Source: JABMQB01 sp963677475
Lineage (GTDB): Bacteria; Bacteroidota; Bacteroidia; Bacteroidales; Prolixibacteraceae
DNA length: 64,000 nt
Reading direction: 5' to 3'
Assembly (NCBI GenBank): GCA_963677475.2
Contig: CAXXQD010000006.1
Coordinates: 1 to 64,000, forward strand
This document shows positions 29,748-38,644 of the stretch, one piece after another (positions within the stretch are counted from its first letter, which is position 1; each line of letters starts with the position of its first letter). Both the position numbers and the translations under genes were made by a program. The notes beneath the pieces were generated by a model. That model did no database searches. It was given only the letters and a program-made list of their open reading frames with translations, and was not told where the DNA came from.

Positions 29748-31427
29748 TCATTTTTGATATTGTTCTATTGTTATACAATCATTTTTTTGCTGGGAGTTGT
29801 AAAAGTTTTCTTTTGAAGTGGCAACTGGCATTTGGACGCTTTGTATGTTCGGTTCAATGTTTATTTCAAACGGTGCCTGAACGTAGAAGTAGGCAGTTTG
29901 GGCATAGTTTATACAAGTTGAGGCCCAGTGCCACATTTCAATATTTGAGCTAATTGAAGTCTTAAAAGGAATAGCGTCTAATGATCGGTGCCTAATATTT
30001 ACGGTCATACCGGGCACAAAATTTCCGGCACCAGTGGGCTGTGAAATAAAGGGGTGGGAGAATGGCTCAGGATGTCCAAATGCGTACCCATAGTAGTCTT
30101 CGCTGCCTGTGCCAATACTGGACGGGAATTCTTCACCATCCACAAAAATCTTTTCATCGCCCTCGCCCCACCAGGTATTTGCCATATTGAACAAAGTCAC
30201 CTGATCGCCAACATAGGTTCCTTTTCCTTTTATATCGACATAGTTCATATCGAAGAATAGGTTTTTCTCGCCGCGCGTTTTAATGTGGTGGTATTCGTGC
30301 CAGCAAGCGCCGAAGTACATGCTGTTTGTTTTCCACTTATAATTTGACAAACCGACTTCTCCATTTAGTTTGATGGTATCTTTGCCATAGTTTATGTAGG
30401 TAAGTTCACAGTTTTTGGTAAAAGGCATAACCCAGGCTGACTGCATTGTTCCTTCAGCAGTTGTACTGTTTGCCCAGGTTTTATGCCCAAATATTTGATA
30501 ACCTGTCCCAAAAAAATCACCCACCGGAACCCAAATAGTTTGATGCCCATCAAAGGTTCCGGATAATACTGTTGAACGCAAAGCTTGTTCTTTGTTTTTA
30601 CTATCAAGCTCCAGTTCTAAATAAGTAATGGCAGAATTTTTACTATTGAATTGAAGCACCAAAGAATCACCCGGCAATAATTCCCGGTCGAAAGTTTCGA
30701 TGGTTTCTTGTGTATTAAATTCCTGTTCAAGCAAAGCTTTTGTTTGGTCAAAAATGGGTTTTGCTTGTTGCAGGGCTTCCATTGAAAATGTTTCTACTTT
30801 CGTTCCTTCTTCATATTCGCGGTAACAGATATTATAAAAAACATCTGGCCAATAATGCCCGTCTTTTAAGCGGAGTGAATCACATTCATAAGTAATTTTA
30901 CAATGTTCGGCAAATGGGATAGGAACATATAAATTATGCCCTCGTTCATTTATCGGAGCATCCTCTGGCACACCCTGGCTAAAGGGAGCTTCAGCAAGCA
31001 TTTGCCCACTAATTACATCGAATGGGGCCCCTTCAATTGCGGGTATGGAATCGTTATCCAAATAAATTCTTAATGTTCCGTTTTCGGCTTTCCAGAAGGT
31101 CATCCACCATCGGACAATGGCACTTGGTCCATCTTGATCGAAAAGAACAAATTCGCGACGGTTATTGTTATTTTCTACCCTCACGAAATAGGACATATCA
31201 GCATTTGCATACCAGCCCTCTCCATCTTTCTCGGTTGTTTGGCGGTTATAGCTGCTCGATTGTTTTAGCTGAAAACCTTGTTCCGGGAAATAGGTGAGAT
31301 TTTCGCGATCTGTCATTTCATGAAGCAAGCTTTCGATACTAACTTCTTTTTGTGTACATGCTGTCAATAGGAAAAAAGCGCTTAATAGCAGGTAACAGGT
31401 AGTTCGTTTTTTGATTTGATTATTCAT
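29748..31427 (-). CDS. GH172 (DUF2961) glycoside hydrolase, lipoprotein
   Basis: A 559-residue lipoprotein with lipobox FFLLTAC (Cys24). It matches DUF2961/GH172: ELYLDNDSIP-type sugar-contact strands, PVGDFFGTG (residues 301-309) and the catalytic block WWGEGDEKIFVD followed by GTGSEDYYG. The two Glu, E422 and E443, are 21 residues apart, the same spacing as Glu270/Glu291 of the founding alpha-D-fructofuranosidase of Bifidobacterium dentium. Family members also include exo-D-arabinofuranosidases acting on mycobacterial arabinan. It is the last gene of the sigma/FecR-linked catabolic run, 10 bp after the sugar porter. A paralogue lies at 43506-45605. Confidence 0.85.
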   Translation of the reverse strand: MNNQIKKRTTCYLLLSAFFLLTACTQKEVSIESLLHEMTDRENLTYFPEQGFQLKQSSSYNRQTTEKDGEGWYANADMSYFVRVENNNNRREFVLFDQDGPSAIVRWWMTFWKAENGTLRIYLDNDSIPAIEGAPFDVISGQMLAEAPFSQGVPEDAPINERGHNLYVPIPFAEHCKITYECDSLRLKDGHYWPDVFYNICYREYEEGTKVETFSMEALQQAKPIFDQTKALLEQEFNTQETIETFDRELLPGDSLVLQFNSKNSAITYLELELDSKNKEQALRSTVLSGTFDGHQTIWVPVGDFFGTGYQIFGHKTWANSTTAEGTMQSAWVMPFTKNCELTYINYGKDTIKLNGEVGLSNYKWKTNSMYFGACWHEYHHIKTRGEKNLFFDMNYVDIKGKGTYVGDQVTLFNMANTWWGEGDEKIFVDGEEFPSSIGTGSEDYYGYAFGHPEPFSHPFISQPTGAGNFVPGMTVNIRHRSLDAIPFKTSISSNIEMWHWASTCINYAQTAYFYVQAPFEINIEPNIQSVQMPVATSKENFYNSQQKNDCITIEQYQK

Positions 31428-31437
31428 AGTTAGGATA

Positions 31438-32769
31438 TTAATGGTTTATTAAGGAAGAATCGATTTCCTCCAATGTTTTGCCTTTGGTTTCGATCAAATA
31501 TCTTTTATAGAAGAAATAGGCCAGCAGGGTAGAGAATGCATAAAAAACAAACGAATATCCCAATCCGGTCCTCGATGGAAAAGCGCTTAATATGACCGGA
31601 AAAAGAAATGCAAAAAAGGCATTGGCCAGCCAATTTGAAAAAGAGGAGATGGAACATGCCCTTGCTCTGATTGTATTTGGGAATAATTCAGCTAAAAGGA
31701 CCCATATAGTAACTCCCGATGAAGCCGCGAACGAAAATGCGAACCCAACCAATACGATTAATAATGCAAATCCCTGATAGCCTGAAAGTGTTAATATTCC
31801 GAATAGCAAGAGAAAACTAGCCATACTTAATGAACCAGTAAGCAGTAATCTTTTTCTGCCAACTTTATCAATAAGGGCCATTCCGATAATTGTGGCAACC
31901 AAATTAGTGGCGCCGATAATTACCGTTTGCCAAATTGCAGAATCAGTAGTGAATCCAACCGAGCGAAAAATATCCGAGCTGTAGTACATGACAATGTTAA
32001 TGCCCGTTAGCTGGTTAAAAATTGCAATTGCAATTCCTATACCTATCAGTTTCAGGTTTTTTCCCCGAAAAATTTTTTCGTGTTGCCCGTTTGATTCTGA
32101 ATGCAGGGATTTTTTGATTTCATTAATTAGTACCGTATTATCAGATATAAAAAGTTTATCAATAACACTTCTTGCTTCCATTTCCCTACCGGCCTTTACG
32201 AGCCATCTGGGACTTCGGGGAACAAAGAAGAGCATGGTAAAAAAGCATAAAGCAGGCGCAGCACCCGCTAAAAACATATAACGCCAATTATTTACACCCG
32301 TATTCAAAAATGCCAAATCGGATGCGAATGCAAGCAGTATGCCCACTACAATGGCTAATTGAAAAACGGATCCCAACCTTCCTCGAAATTCAGGAGGTGA
32401 AATTTCGGAAATGTAGATCGGTGATAAAACGGAAGCCCCGCCAATGGCAATACCGCCAACAATTCTGGATAAAATAAAAATACTAAAGTTTGGTGCCAAT
32501 CCTGTTCCAATAGCAGTTAGGATGAACAATACTGCCAGAACTTTGAGCATTGGCCGGCTTCCGAACAAATCGCTTGGTTTACCAATAAAAATTGCCCCAA
32601 TAATACAACCAATCAAGCCGGAACTTACTGCCCAACCCTGCATAGCTCCATTAAGGGTAAAATGTTTGCTGAAAAAGGGTAGGGCACCGTTAATAACAGC
32701 GGTGTCAAATCCGAACAACAAGCCACCCAGGGCTGCAATAAATGTGTAAAACAATATCCGTGTTTTCAT
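31438..32769 (-). CDS. MFS sugar:H+ symporter (sugar-porter family)
   Basis: A 443-residue inner-membrane protein with about twelve hydrophobic segments. It carries sugar-porter signatures: FGFDTAVINGALPFF in helix 1, the SPRWLVKAGR motif after helix 6, the QLTGINIVMYYS motif of helix 7 and DKVGRKRLLLTG. It resembles xylose and arabinose transporters. Its start overlaps the upstream URO-D-family stop by ATGA, implying translational coupling. It likely carries the monosaccharide released in the periplasm by the neighbouring GH172 or GH51-like enzymes. The specific sugar cannot be read from the sequence. Confidence 0.88.
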   Translation of the reverse strand: MKTRILFYTFIAALGGLLFGFDTAVINGALPFFSKHFTLNGAMQGWAVSSGLIGCIIGAIFIGKPSDLFGSRPMLKVLAVLFILTAIGTGLAPNFSIFILSRIVGGIAIGGASVLSPIYISEISPPEFRGRLGSVFQLAIVVGILLAFASDLAFLNTGVNNWRYMFLAGAAPALCFFTMLFFVPRSPRWLVKAGREMEARSVIDKLFISDNTVLINEIKKSLHSESNGQHEKIFRGKNLKLIGIGIAIAIFNQLTGINIVMYYSSDIFRSVGFTTDSAIWQTVIIGATNLVATIIGMALIDKVGRKRLLLTGSLSMASFLLLFGILTLSGYQGFALLIVLVGFAFSFAASSGVTIWVLLAELFPNTIRARACSISSFSNWLANAFFAFLFPVILSAFPSRTGLGYSFVFYAFSTLLAYFFYKRYLIETKGKTLEEIDSSLINH

Positions 32770-33821
32770 CGTCTATTTTCCCTTCTTCTGATTTCTTTAA
32801 CGGCGTCAACCATAGCCATAAACCCATCCACCGGAACATATTCTGCAATGGAATTTCCGGAACCCAAGCCATATCCCTTAGAAAATTTTCTGAACCACTG
32901 CCCTTTTTCCAATACACATGTAAATACTTCTTCATAAGTTTTCAAACAGAGGGTATTTACATCGAACCCGCCAAAGAGGCCAATTTGAGAATTGTAATTT
33001 TTAATCCAAATATCGAAAGGGGCAATTTCGTCTTCGTTTGAATGTTTTGCATCGATTCCCAGGTCAATAATATCGTCCATTATTTCAAAAATATTCCCAC
33101 AGCTGTGCAACAAGAATTTTTTCCCATTATTGTGAACCAGGTCAATAATCCGTTTGTATTGGGGGAATATGTTATTTCGGATAGTGTCTGGTTCAAGCAA
33201 GGTTCCTGATTTAAAACCAAGGTCATCGCCCATACGGTAAAATACAAACAGGTCATCGAAACGTCGAATCATTTCTGTCCATAGTTTGATATATAAGTCA
33301 CCAATTTTAAGGAACAAATCACGAAACAAGTCCGGATCCATATATTGCATAACAGCAAGGTTTTCAAATCCTACAAGATCCTGGCTTGCTTCGAAAATTC
33401 CGTAACCACAACCCCCGTAAGCTTTCATTCCATGAGGCATAACTTTTCGGATAGCATCCAGATGTGGATTATAAGTATCCCAAAAGATATGGGGCAATTC
33501 ATCAAATGGATAGTTGTTAAAGTCCTGACGGGTTTGGATGGGGCCCAACATTCCCCCGAGAATTGCACCGTGCCCGGGAAAAATGTCGCAAATAGCAGCT
33601 TCATAATCAAATGCATCGTATCCCATGTCTTTCCAGAAACCAATTATTTGACGATAGTATTCTTCATAGTGAACGGGCTTTTCCCCTTGGATTTGAATCT
33701 TTCTGCCCAGGGCTTTTTCAATGAAAGGCGTGTCAATATGATGCTCATACATTGGTAAACGTTCCGGGCGTAAGTTGTAAAGTACCTTTTCAATATGCCG
33801 ATAATCAGGTTGAAATTGCAT
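32766..33821 (-). CDS. Uroporphyrinogen decarboxylase (URO-D) family methyltransferase-like protein
   Basis: A 351-residue cytosolic TIM-barrel protein of the URO-D/MtaA/CmuA superfamily, recognised by FYRMGDDLGFKSG (194-206) and FLLHSCGNI (236-244). H239 and C241 match the His-X-Cys zinc ligands of the methylcobamide:coenzyme M methyltransferases MtaA and MtbA. Their third ligand, a Cys near position 316 in a GCGL-like motif, reads GYGLGSGNS here, so the zinc site looks incomplete. C292 and C302 are other candidates. Relatives occur in sugar-catabolic clusters of Bacteroidota and Planctomycetes, but I know of no tested function. It is not a haem enzyme by context. It couples by ATGA overlap to a sugar porter and follows a cupin gene. 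Confidence 0.75.
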   Translation of the reverse strand: MQFQPDYRHIEKVLYNLRPERLPMYEHHIDTPFIEKALGRKIQIQGEKPVHYEEYYRQIIGFWKDMGYDAFDYEAAICDIFPGHGAILGGMLGPIQTRQDFNNYPFDELPHIFWDTYNPHLDAIRKVMPHGMKAYGGCGYGIFEASQDLVGFENLAVMQYMDPDLFRDLFLKIGDLYIKLWTEMIRRFDDLFVFYRMGDDLGFKSGTLLEPDTIRNNIFPQYKRIIDLVHNNGKKFLLHSCGNIFEIMDDIIDLGIDAKHSNEDEIAPFDIWIKNYNSQIGLFGGFDVNTLCLKTYEEVFTCVLEKGQWFRKFSKGYGLGSGNSIAEYVPVDGFMAMVDAVKEIRRRENRR

Positions 33822-33826
33822 GTGGT

Positions 33827-34249
33827 TTATGATTGTTTGGTTAGAAGCGACTTGATTTGTTTATGTAAATTCCGGGTTTGTTGATCTGAGAAATAATGGA
33901 ATTTAAAGTCGTATAAATGCGTGTATGCATTTTCGACAATTAAAACCCTTGTGTTTTCTAAAAGCACAATGTTGTGCCACATTCCGGAAAGAATATTGTA
34001 CGTGGTTCCCGGAACCATATCAATAAGGTCAAATTCGGTTTTATCAATTGAAACCTCGGCAGAAATTAATACGGCTCTCCCTTCGAGCAGAACAAAAGCT
34101 TCATCGGTATTCTCATGGACATCAACTTTTTTTATGGCCTTTAGCTCATATTCGGGACAGGAATTCAGATAAGCAACCTGCCATTTTTCAGTAATTAATA
34201 CCGGATTGTAGTTTTCTTCCGTATAGTTAAATGTTTCCATCAGGTTCAT
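33827..34249 (-). CDS. Small cupin-fold protein
   Basis: A 140-residue cytosolic protein with a single cupin-like barrel: HENTDEAFVLLEGRAVLIS (46-64) and MVPGTTYNILSGMWHNIVL. Some metal-binding His/Glu positions of cupins are kept. It could be a sugar mutarotase, isomerase or ligand sensor. No specific role can be assigned. Its start overlaps the end of the upstream clan GH-D-like gene by 23 bp (14 bp if Met4 is used), and it ends 5 bp before the URO-D-family start, so all are co-translated. Confidence 0.65.
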   Translation of the reverse strand: MNLMETFNYTEENYNPVLITEKWQVAYLNSCPEYELKAIKKVDVHENTDEAFVLLEGRAVLISAEVSIDKTEFDLIDMVPGTTYNILSGMWHNIVLLENTRVLIVENAYTHLYDFKFHYFSDQQTRNLHKQIKSLLTKQS

Positions 34250-36692
34250 TTTTTATTAATTCCATAAGAATGCTCTTTTTATAATCAGGATAGGAGGTAA
34301 TCCATACTTCAGGTTGAAATTGGGCGACACCATTTTTTAACCCAAGAACATATACTTGAATTTCTTTACCGATATATTTGTTTTCTAATGGGAAGTAATA
34401 GGTATAATTACTTTCGCTTTCCACGTTAAAATATTCCCAGGTATTGCTTGGGAAGGAAACTGCCCGATCGGGTGCACCAATATACTGATCATCAATTTTT
34501 ATCGCGGCATAAGCACCTTCGTTCCCATGCTTTCCGTTGAGGGCTATTGCGAGGTAGCTGTTTGCAGCCAATTCATCCAATTCAAAATTCAATTTCCAGC
34601 AAGATGATGCAGGATTCTCTGAAAAATTTTGAAACAGGTTCGATGCCCGCCACTTAGCCCTGTTTAAAGCTTGCCCATCTTTATAAGCTTCAATTTCGGC
34701 AATACGTTGTGGTGCCCCGGTTATTCTAACATATCTGATAGGGTTTTCCCCCGGAATAATTCTCGCTGTAGTTCCAAAGCCTTTGTAATCAAGCCTTACT
34801 GTATCCCATTGAGTTAAGTCAAAGGAGACTTCAGCAAAAGCATCTTCCGAAAAAGAATTCATTTCCGGATTCAAATTGAATTCTTGTCTGTCCCTTATTT
34901 TTAGTATGATTTCGTCCAACTGAACTTGTTCTCCTAAATCAAGACGAAACATCTTGTTTTTGAGCCTCGCAATAAAAAAAGTGTTTAAGTCTCCGTCAAA
35001 AAGGTTTTTATCCCAAATACCACGGTTTATAAACATAGGTTTATTGAAAAACCCTTCGCGGCAAGCAGTGACCTGGGGGATTTTAGAATCACCTGATCGT
35101 TGGATGCATCTTACCTCAAGGGCATTATTGTCGGCAGCAAAACAGGTTGCTTCAAAAAGAGCTTGCGCATCATCAGGCACACTCTCCAATAATTTGGGTT
35201 TACCAATTAGTCGGTGAGGCGGGAGTTTTAGTTTTTCACCAGGGAAATTTACTTCAATGCCTTTTACAAGATTTTTTAGAGGATATTCTTTGCCGTTAAT
35301 TATTCCTTTTGAGAATTTATCAGATTTAGGATTGATTTTTACAATTGCGCTTGTTCCCTGATCACCAATTAATGAAGCAAAAGTTTTACCATTGGAGGCA
35401 CTGGCTATTTCATATTCGCAACCAGTTAACGAAAATTCATGATCGTTTGATGAGCTAACTTTTAGCAGAAAAGTTCGATAGGGGGGAACTACCACATTTA
35501 CATAACTGCCCCATTTAAACTTGCCGAAGTCTTTTTCGTTAGGGTGATATTGTTTTACAGCTAAATGCGACTTTCCAGCCAATCCTAATGAAGCATCCAG
35601 GTTGATTTTGTATGTTCTGGGATACCATGATAAATTTCGCAAAGTAATTAACCTGGTTTGGTCATCTCCACGTGACATGGCAAAAGGTCCATATTGCTCT
35701 TTTGGAAGTTGAAATCCTTCAACAATTATTTCTTTGAACTCTTGGTGAAGGTTCATCAGGCGAGCTAATTTAGGGTATTCATCGTCTCTAAGAAACCATG
35801 GATTTCCGTAAAATTGAGGTGATAATATCAAACTTCGATTGAACATTTGTAAGATCATTTCGTCCTCCCAATAATCAAGGCACGATGAAAAACAAACACC
35901 ATGATCACCATACATCCTCGACAGGTTAGGTGTGAGCTTTCTCTCTAAAGAGCCCGCCCTATGGTGAGGAGCTGTTGTATTGTTATTTACAAAAACATCA
36001 ACGTATGTTTCTTCTCCTTCCCATAAATGGTGGGTTATGTCAGGTTCTGCATCCTTAAAATCAATACGCTGTGAACTTACAATTAGGTCAGGTGTATATT
36101 GCCTGCATTTCTGCAAGGTTTCTGTAAGGATTTTAGCTTTTTCGGGGCGGAATGAACCGGCAACTCCATCTAACTTAAACAGGTGAATATTATAGTCGCG
36201 ACAAAGCTCTACCATCATATTTTTTCTGGTTTGTTCTTCTTCAGGGGTAGTTCCAAAACCATCGGGGCCAAGCCATACACCTAATCTGCACCCGAAAGAA
36301 TCTGCCTTTTGTACCAGAGGATCCAAACCATTAGGGAATTGCTGTTTAAATTCTCTTGAATTCATTGATCCATAATGATATGGAATAAGCCGCCCAACGC
36401 CTGCAGTATATGGGCCATCATCAATATTCCCAACATCCAATGAATAAATGTCAAGTTGCATTCCATATTTTTTGTTTAGCCAGTGAAAAAAATCAAGGTT
36501 TGTAAGTGCTTGTTTTTCGTTTGTGCCTTCATATTGGCTATTAATCCAATCAAAATAATGCGATCGCGATGGGGTTAAAGAATCTGCTCCGGCCCTTGGG
36601 AACACTTGGTTTTGAGAATTAGCTTCCGATCCTGTTATTAGTAACAAAACAAGGACTGTAATGCATTTAAATTCAATAAGGAGGAATCTCAT
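34227..36692 (-). CDS. Clan GH-D-like (alpha-galactosidase-type) hydrolase with discoidin module
   Basis: An 821-residue secreted protein with signal peptide residues 1-26 (GSEANSQ). Residues about 60-420 form a TIM barrel like GH36/GH27: LGVWLGPDGFG and HLFKLDGVAG, where D175 in KLD fits the clan GH-D nucleophile. The usual W/CxxGWxxW entry motif is absent, so it is a divergent member. Residues about 585-680 look like an F5/8-type C (CBM32-like) domain (RLDLGEQVQLDEIILK to YVRITGAPQRIAEIEAY). A further beta-sandwich follows. It probably removes an alpha-linked sugar (galactose or relative). The exact family cannot be set without a search. It is tightly packed with the acetylesterase and cupin genes. 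Confidence 0.65.
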   Translation of the reverse strand: MRFLLIEFKCITVLVLLLITGSEANSQNQVFPRAGADSLTPSRSHYFDWINSQYEGTNEKQALTNLDFFHWLNKKYGMQLDIYSLDVGNIDDGPYTAGVGRLIPYHYGSMNSREFKQQFPNGLDPLVQKADSFGCRLGVWLGPDGFGTTPEEEQTRKNMMVELCRDYNIHLFKLDGVAGSFRPEKAKILTETLQKCRQYTPDLIVSSQRIDFKDAEPDITHHLWEGEETYVDVFVNNNTTAPHHRAGSLERKLTPNLSRMYGDHGVCFSSCLDYWEDEMILQMFNRSLILSPQFYGNPWFLRDDEYPKLARLMNLHQEFKEIIVEGFQLPKEQYGPFAMSRGDDQTRLITLRNLSWYPRTYKINLDASLGLAGKSHLAVKQYHPNEKDFGKFKWGSYVNVVVPPYRTFLLKVSSSNDHEFSLTGCEYEIASASNGKTFASLIGDQGTSAIVKINPKSDKFSKGIINGKEYPLKNLVKGIEVNFPGEKLKLPPHRLIGKPKLLESVPDDAQALFEATCFAADNNALEVRCIQRSGDSKIPQVTACREGFFNKPMFINRGIWDKNLFDGDLNTFFIARLKNKMFRLDLGEQVQLDEIILKIRDRQEFNLNPEMNSFSEDAFAEVSFDLTQWDTVRLDYKGFGTTARIIPGENPIRYVRITGAPQRIAEIEAYKDGQALNRAKWRASNLFQNFSENPASSCWKLNFELDELAANSYLAIALNGKHGNEGAYAAIKIDDQYIGAPDRAVSFPSNTWEYFNVESESNYTYYFPLENKYIGKEIQVYVLGLKNGVAQFQPEVWITSYPDYKKSILMELIKNEPDGNI

Positions 36693-36697
36693 AATCT

Positions 36698-38632
36698 TTA
36701 TTTTTTACTGTATTCCAAAACGATTTGAAAAGGGGATGCAGGCAACAAACTACGGTTGTATAAATTGCATTCCGGATTATCAGCCCAGGCATAACGGACT
36801 TTATTTGGAGAGCTAATCTTTTCGGAACGAACGATTATGCAATCCCCTTTTATTTGTGCATCAGCCCAGTAAAACTTGTTGTCTTCGCCCGCTAGGGCAA
36901 AACCACTAGGCTTTCGACCATCTTTTGTTTGGAGTGCTCCAGCTGTATTCTTGAATGTGATTATTACTTCTGGCCCATTAATTTTCCATGTGAAAGGCTC
37001 AGGGCCAGAGCATATTGTTTCCTTAAATCCATAAGCAATTTTCCGGGCATTTAAATAGAGCCGCTCGCCCACATCTTTTTTGTTAAAAGGATGTATGTTC
37101 CTGGCTTCGCCAATGTCAATGGCAACAGCCATTCCTGTGTTTGGGAAGTCCAGGGCTTTTCGTTGTGCTTCGCGAACTTCGGCCCACTGGCTTTCCTGTG
37201 GTTCTTCTTTTGGGTATAAATAGTTAGCCAGCTGAACAAATAAAAACGGGAAATTGCCCTGTTCCCATCTTGTTCGCCAGTCCTGAATCATGGTCGTAAA
37301 AAGTGAATAATATTCTTCGGGGTGCTCACGGTTTGATTCTCCCTGGTACCAGATAGCGCCTTTCATCGTGTATCCGGCAATGGGATGGATCATTGCATTA
37401 AAAATGTGCACAGGCTCTTCGTGGAACAATGTTACGGACGGAATGGGCGCTTCAATTTTGTTGTTAAATTTCCATTCTCCTTCCAGGTTTATCTTATCCC
37501 CGTCCGGATTTTGAAGGAACATAGCATCTTTTACTCCAATATGTACAAGGTTCGACCAAGGGCTGTTTGCCCTGATTGCCAGAATATTCTTTCCGTTTTT
37601 CAGTTCAGAAGCGGGGACTTTAATCCGTCGGAGATCATCGTATTTCAACTTCTTGTTGTTCAGGAATATATCCTGAAAAATATATGCCTGTCCAACATTT
37701 AGGGTAAACTCTTTATCCTGCTTTTTCCATTGGTTTCTCACATCCACTTCAATTACTTTTCTCACCCAAACCACATCGCTCATGTCGTTTTTAGGGAGTT
37801 GGGTGATTTCCCAGCCTGAGTCGTCAAAGTCAAGTTTGGCACAGCCGTTTTTATATCCTTTATCCGATTGTACAATGCTCCATTTTAAGGACTCAAGGCT
37901 ATCCGCTTCGGCATATTTTTGTTTCCATTCAAGTTTGGTCATGCTGCTAATGTTTCTTGCTTCATCTCTGTAAAATGGTAGCGTCTCCAGCATTTTCTGA
38001 CTGGTCCATGCTTCGGCGGGTGTAGCTCCCCAACTTGATTCGATGATTGCAACAGGAACATTAAGATCATCGTGAATTTTTTTCATGAAAAACCACGAAA
38101 CTGCAGAAAACTCCTGAATGGTTTCAGGATTGCACAAATCCCATTTTCCTTCTTCAAGGTCAACTTCAGGAACTGATGATAATCCGCGAGGGACTTTAAA
38201 ATACCGGATGTCAGGATAGGTGGCAGATACAGTTATTTCGTCATAACGTCCATCGCTGATATCTTTTAGCCTGAATTCCATGTTCGACTGCCCCGAAGCA
38301 ACCCAGACTTCGCCATACATCACATTTTTTATTTGGACCGTGGTATCGGATTTTATTTCAAGGGTAAATGGTCCCCCCGCTTTATGTGGAGGCAGATATG
38401 CAGTCCAATTTCCATCTGAATCGGCATAGGTATAGGTTTGCTCATTATGGATGGTAAGTTCCACTTTTTCATTGGGATTTGACCAGCCCCATATTTTGCA
38501 GGGAACATTACGTTGCAAAACCATGTTGTCGCTAAAAATTACCGGCAATTTCAAATCCCGGGAAATACCCGTTAAGCAAATGAGAATGAGTAAAAAAGAG
38601 ATTATATTGACCTTTAGGTATTTATATGTCAT
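36698..38632 (-). CDS. Sialate O-acetylesterase-family carbohydrate esterase (SGNH)
   Basis: A 644-residue secreted SGNH hydrolase with a signal peptide to about residue 24. It has VASGQSNMEF with the nucleophile S116, AIWYQGESN, and the late block IGEARNIHPFNKKDVGERL with the catalytic His. An inserted galactose-binding-like beta domain occupies the middle (LNVGQAYIFQDIFLNNKKL). The family removes O-acetyl groups from sialic acid or other sugars. No sialidase or sialic-acid catabolic gene is present, so a general glycan or xylan-type acetylesterase is more likely. It lies 12 bp from the next esterase gene and 5 bp from the GH-D-like gene. Confidence 0.85.
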   Translation of the reverse strand: MTYKYLKVNIISFLLILICLTGISRDLKLPVIFSDNMVLQRNVPCKIWGWSNPNEKVELTIHNEQTYTYADSDGNWTAYLPPHKAGGPFTLEIKSDTTVQIKNVMYGEVWVASGQSNMEFRLKDISDGRYDEITVSATYPDIRYFKVPRGLSSVPEVDLEEGKWDLCNPETIQEFSAVSWFFMKKIHDDLNVPVAIIESSWGATPAEAWTSQKMLETLPFYRDEARNISSMTKLEWKQKYAEADSLESLKWSIVQSDKGYKNGCAKLDFDDSGWEITQLPKNDMSDVVWVRKVIEVDVRNQWKKQDKEFTLNVGQAYIFQDIFLNNKKLKYDDLRRIKVPASELKNGKNILAIRANSPWSNLVHIGVKDAMFLQNPDGDKINLEGEWKFNNKIEAPIPSVTLFHEEPVHIFNAMIHPIAGYTMKGAIWYQGESNREHPEEYYSLFTTMIQDWRTRWEQGNFPFLFVQLANYLYPKEEPQESQWAEVREAQRKALDFPNTGMAVAIDIGEARNIHPFNKKDVGERLYLNARKIAYGFKETICSGPEPFTWKINGPEVIITFKNTAGALQTKDGRKPSGFALAGEDNKFYWADAQIKGDCIIVRSEKISSPNKVRYAWADNPECNLYNRSLLPASPFQIVLEYSKK

Positions 38633-38644
38633 TGTTTTAAGAGC

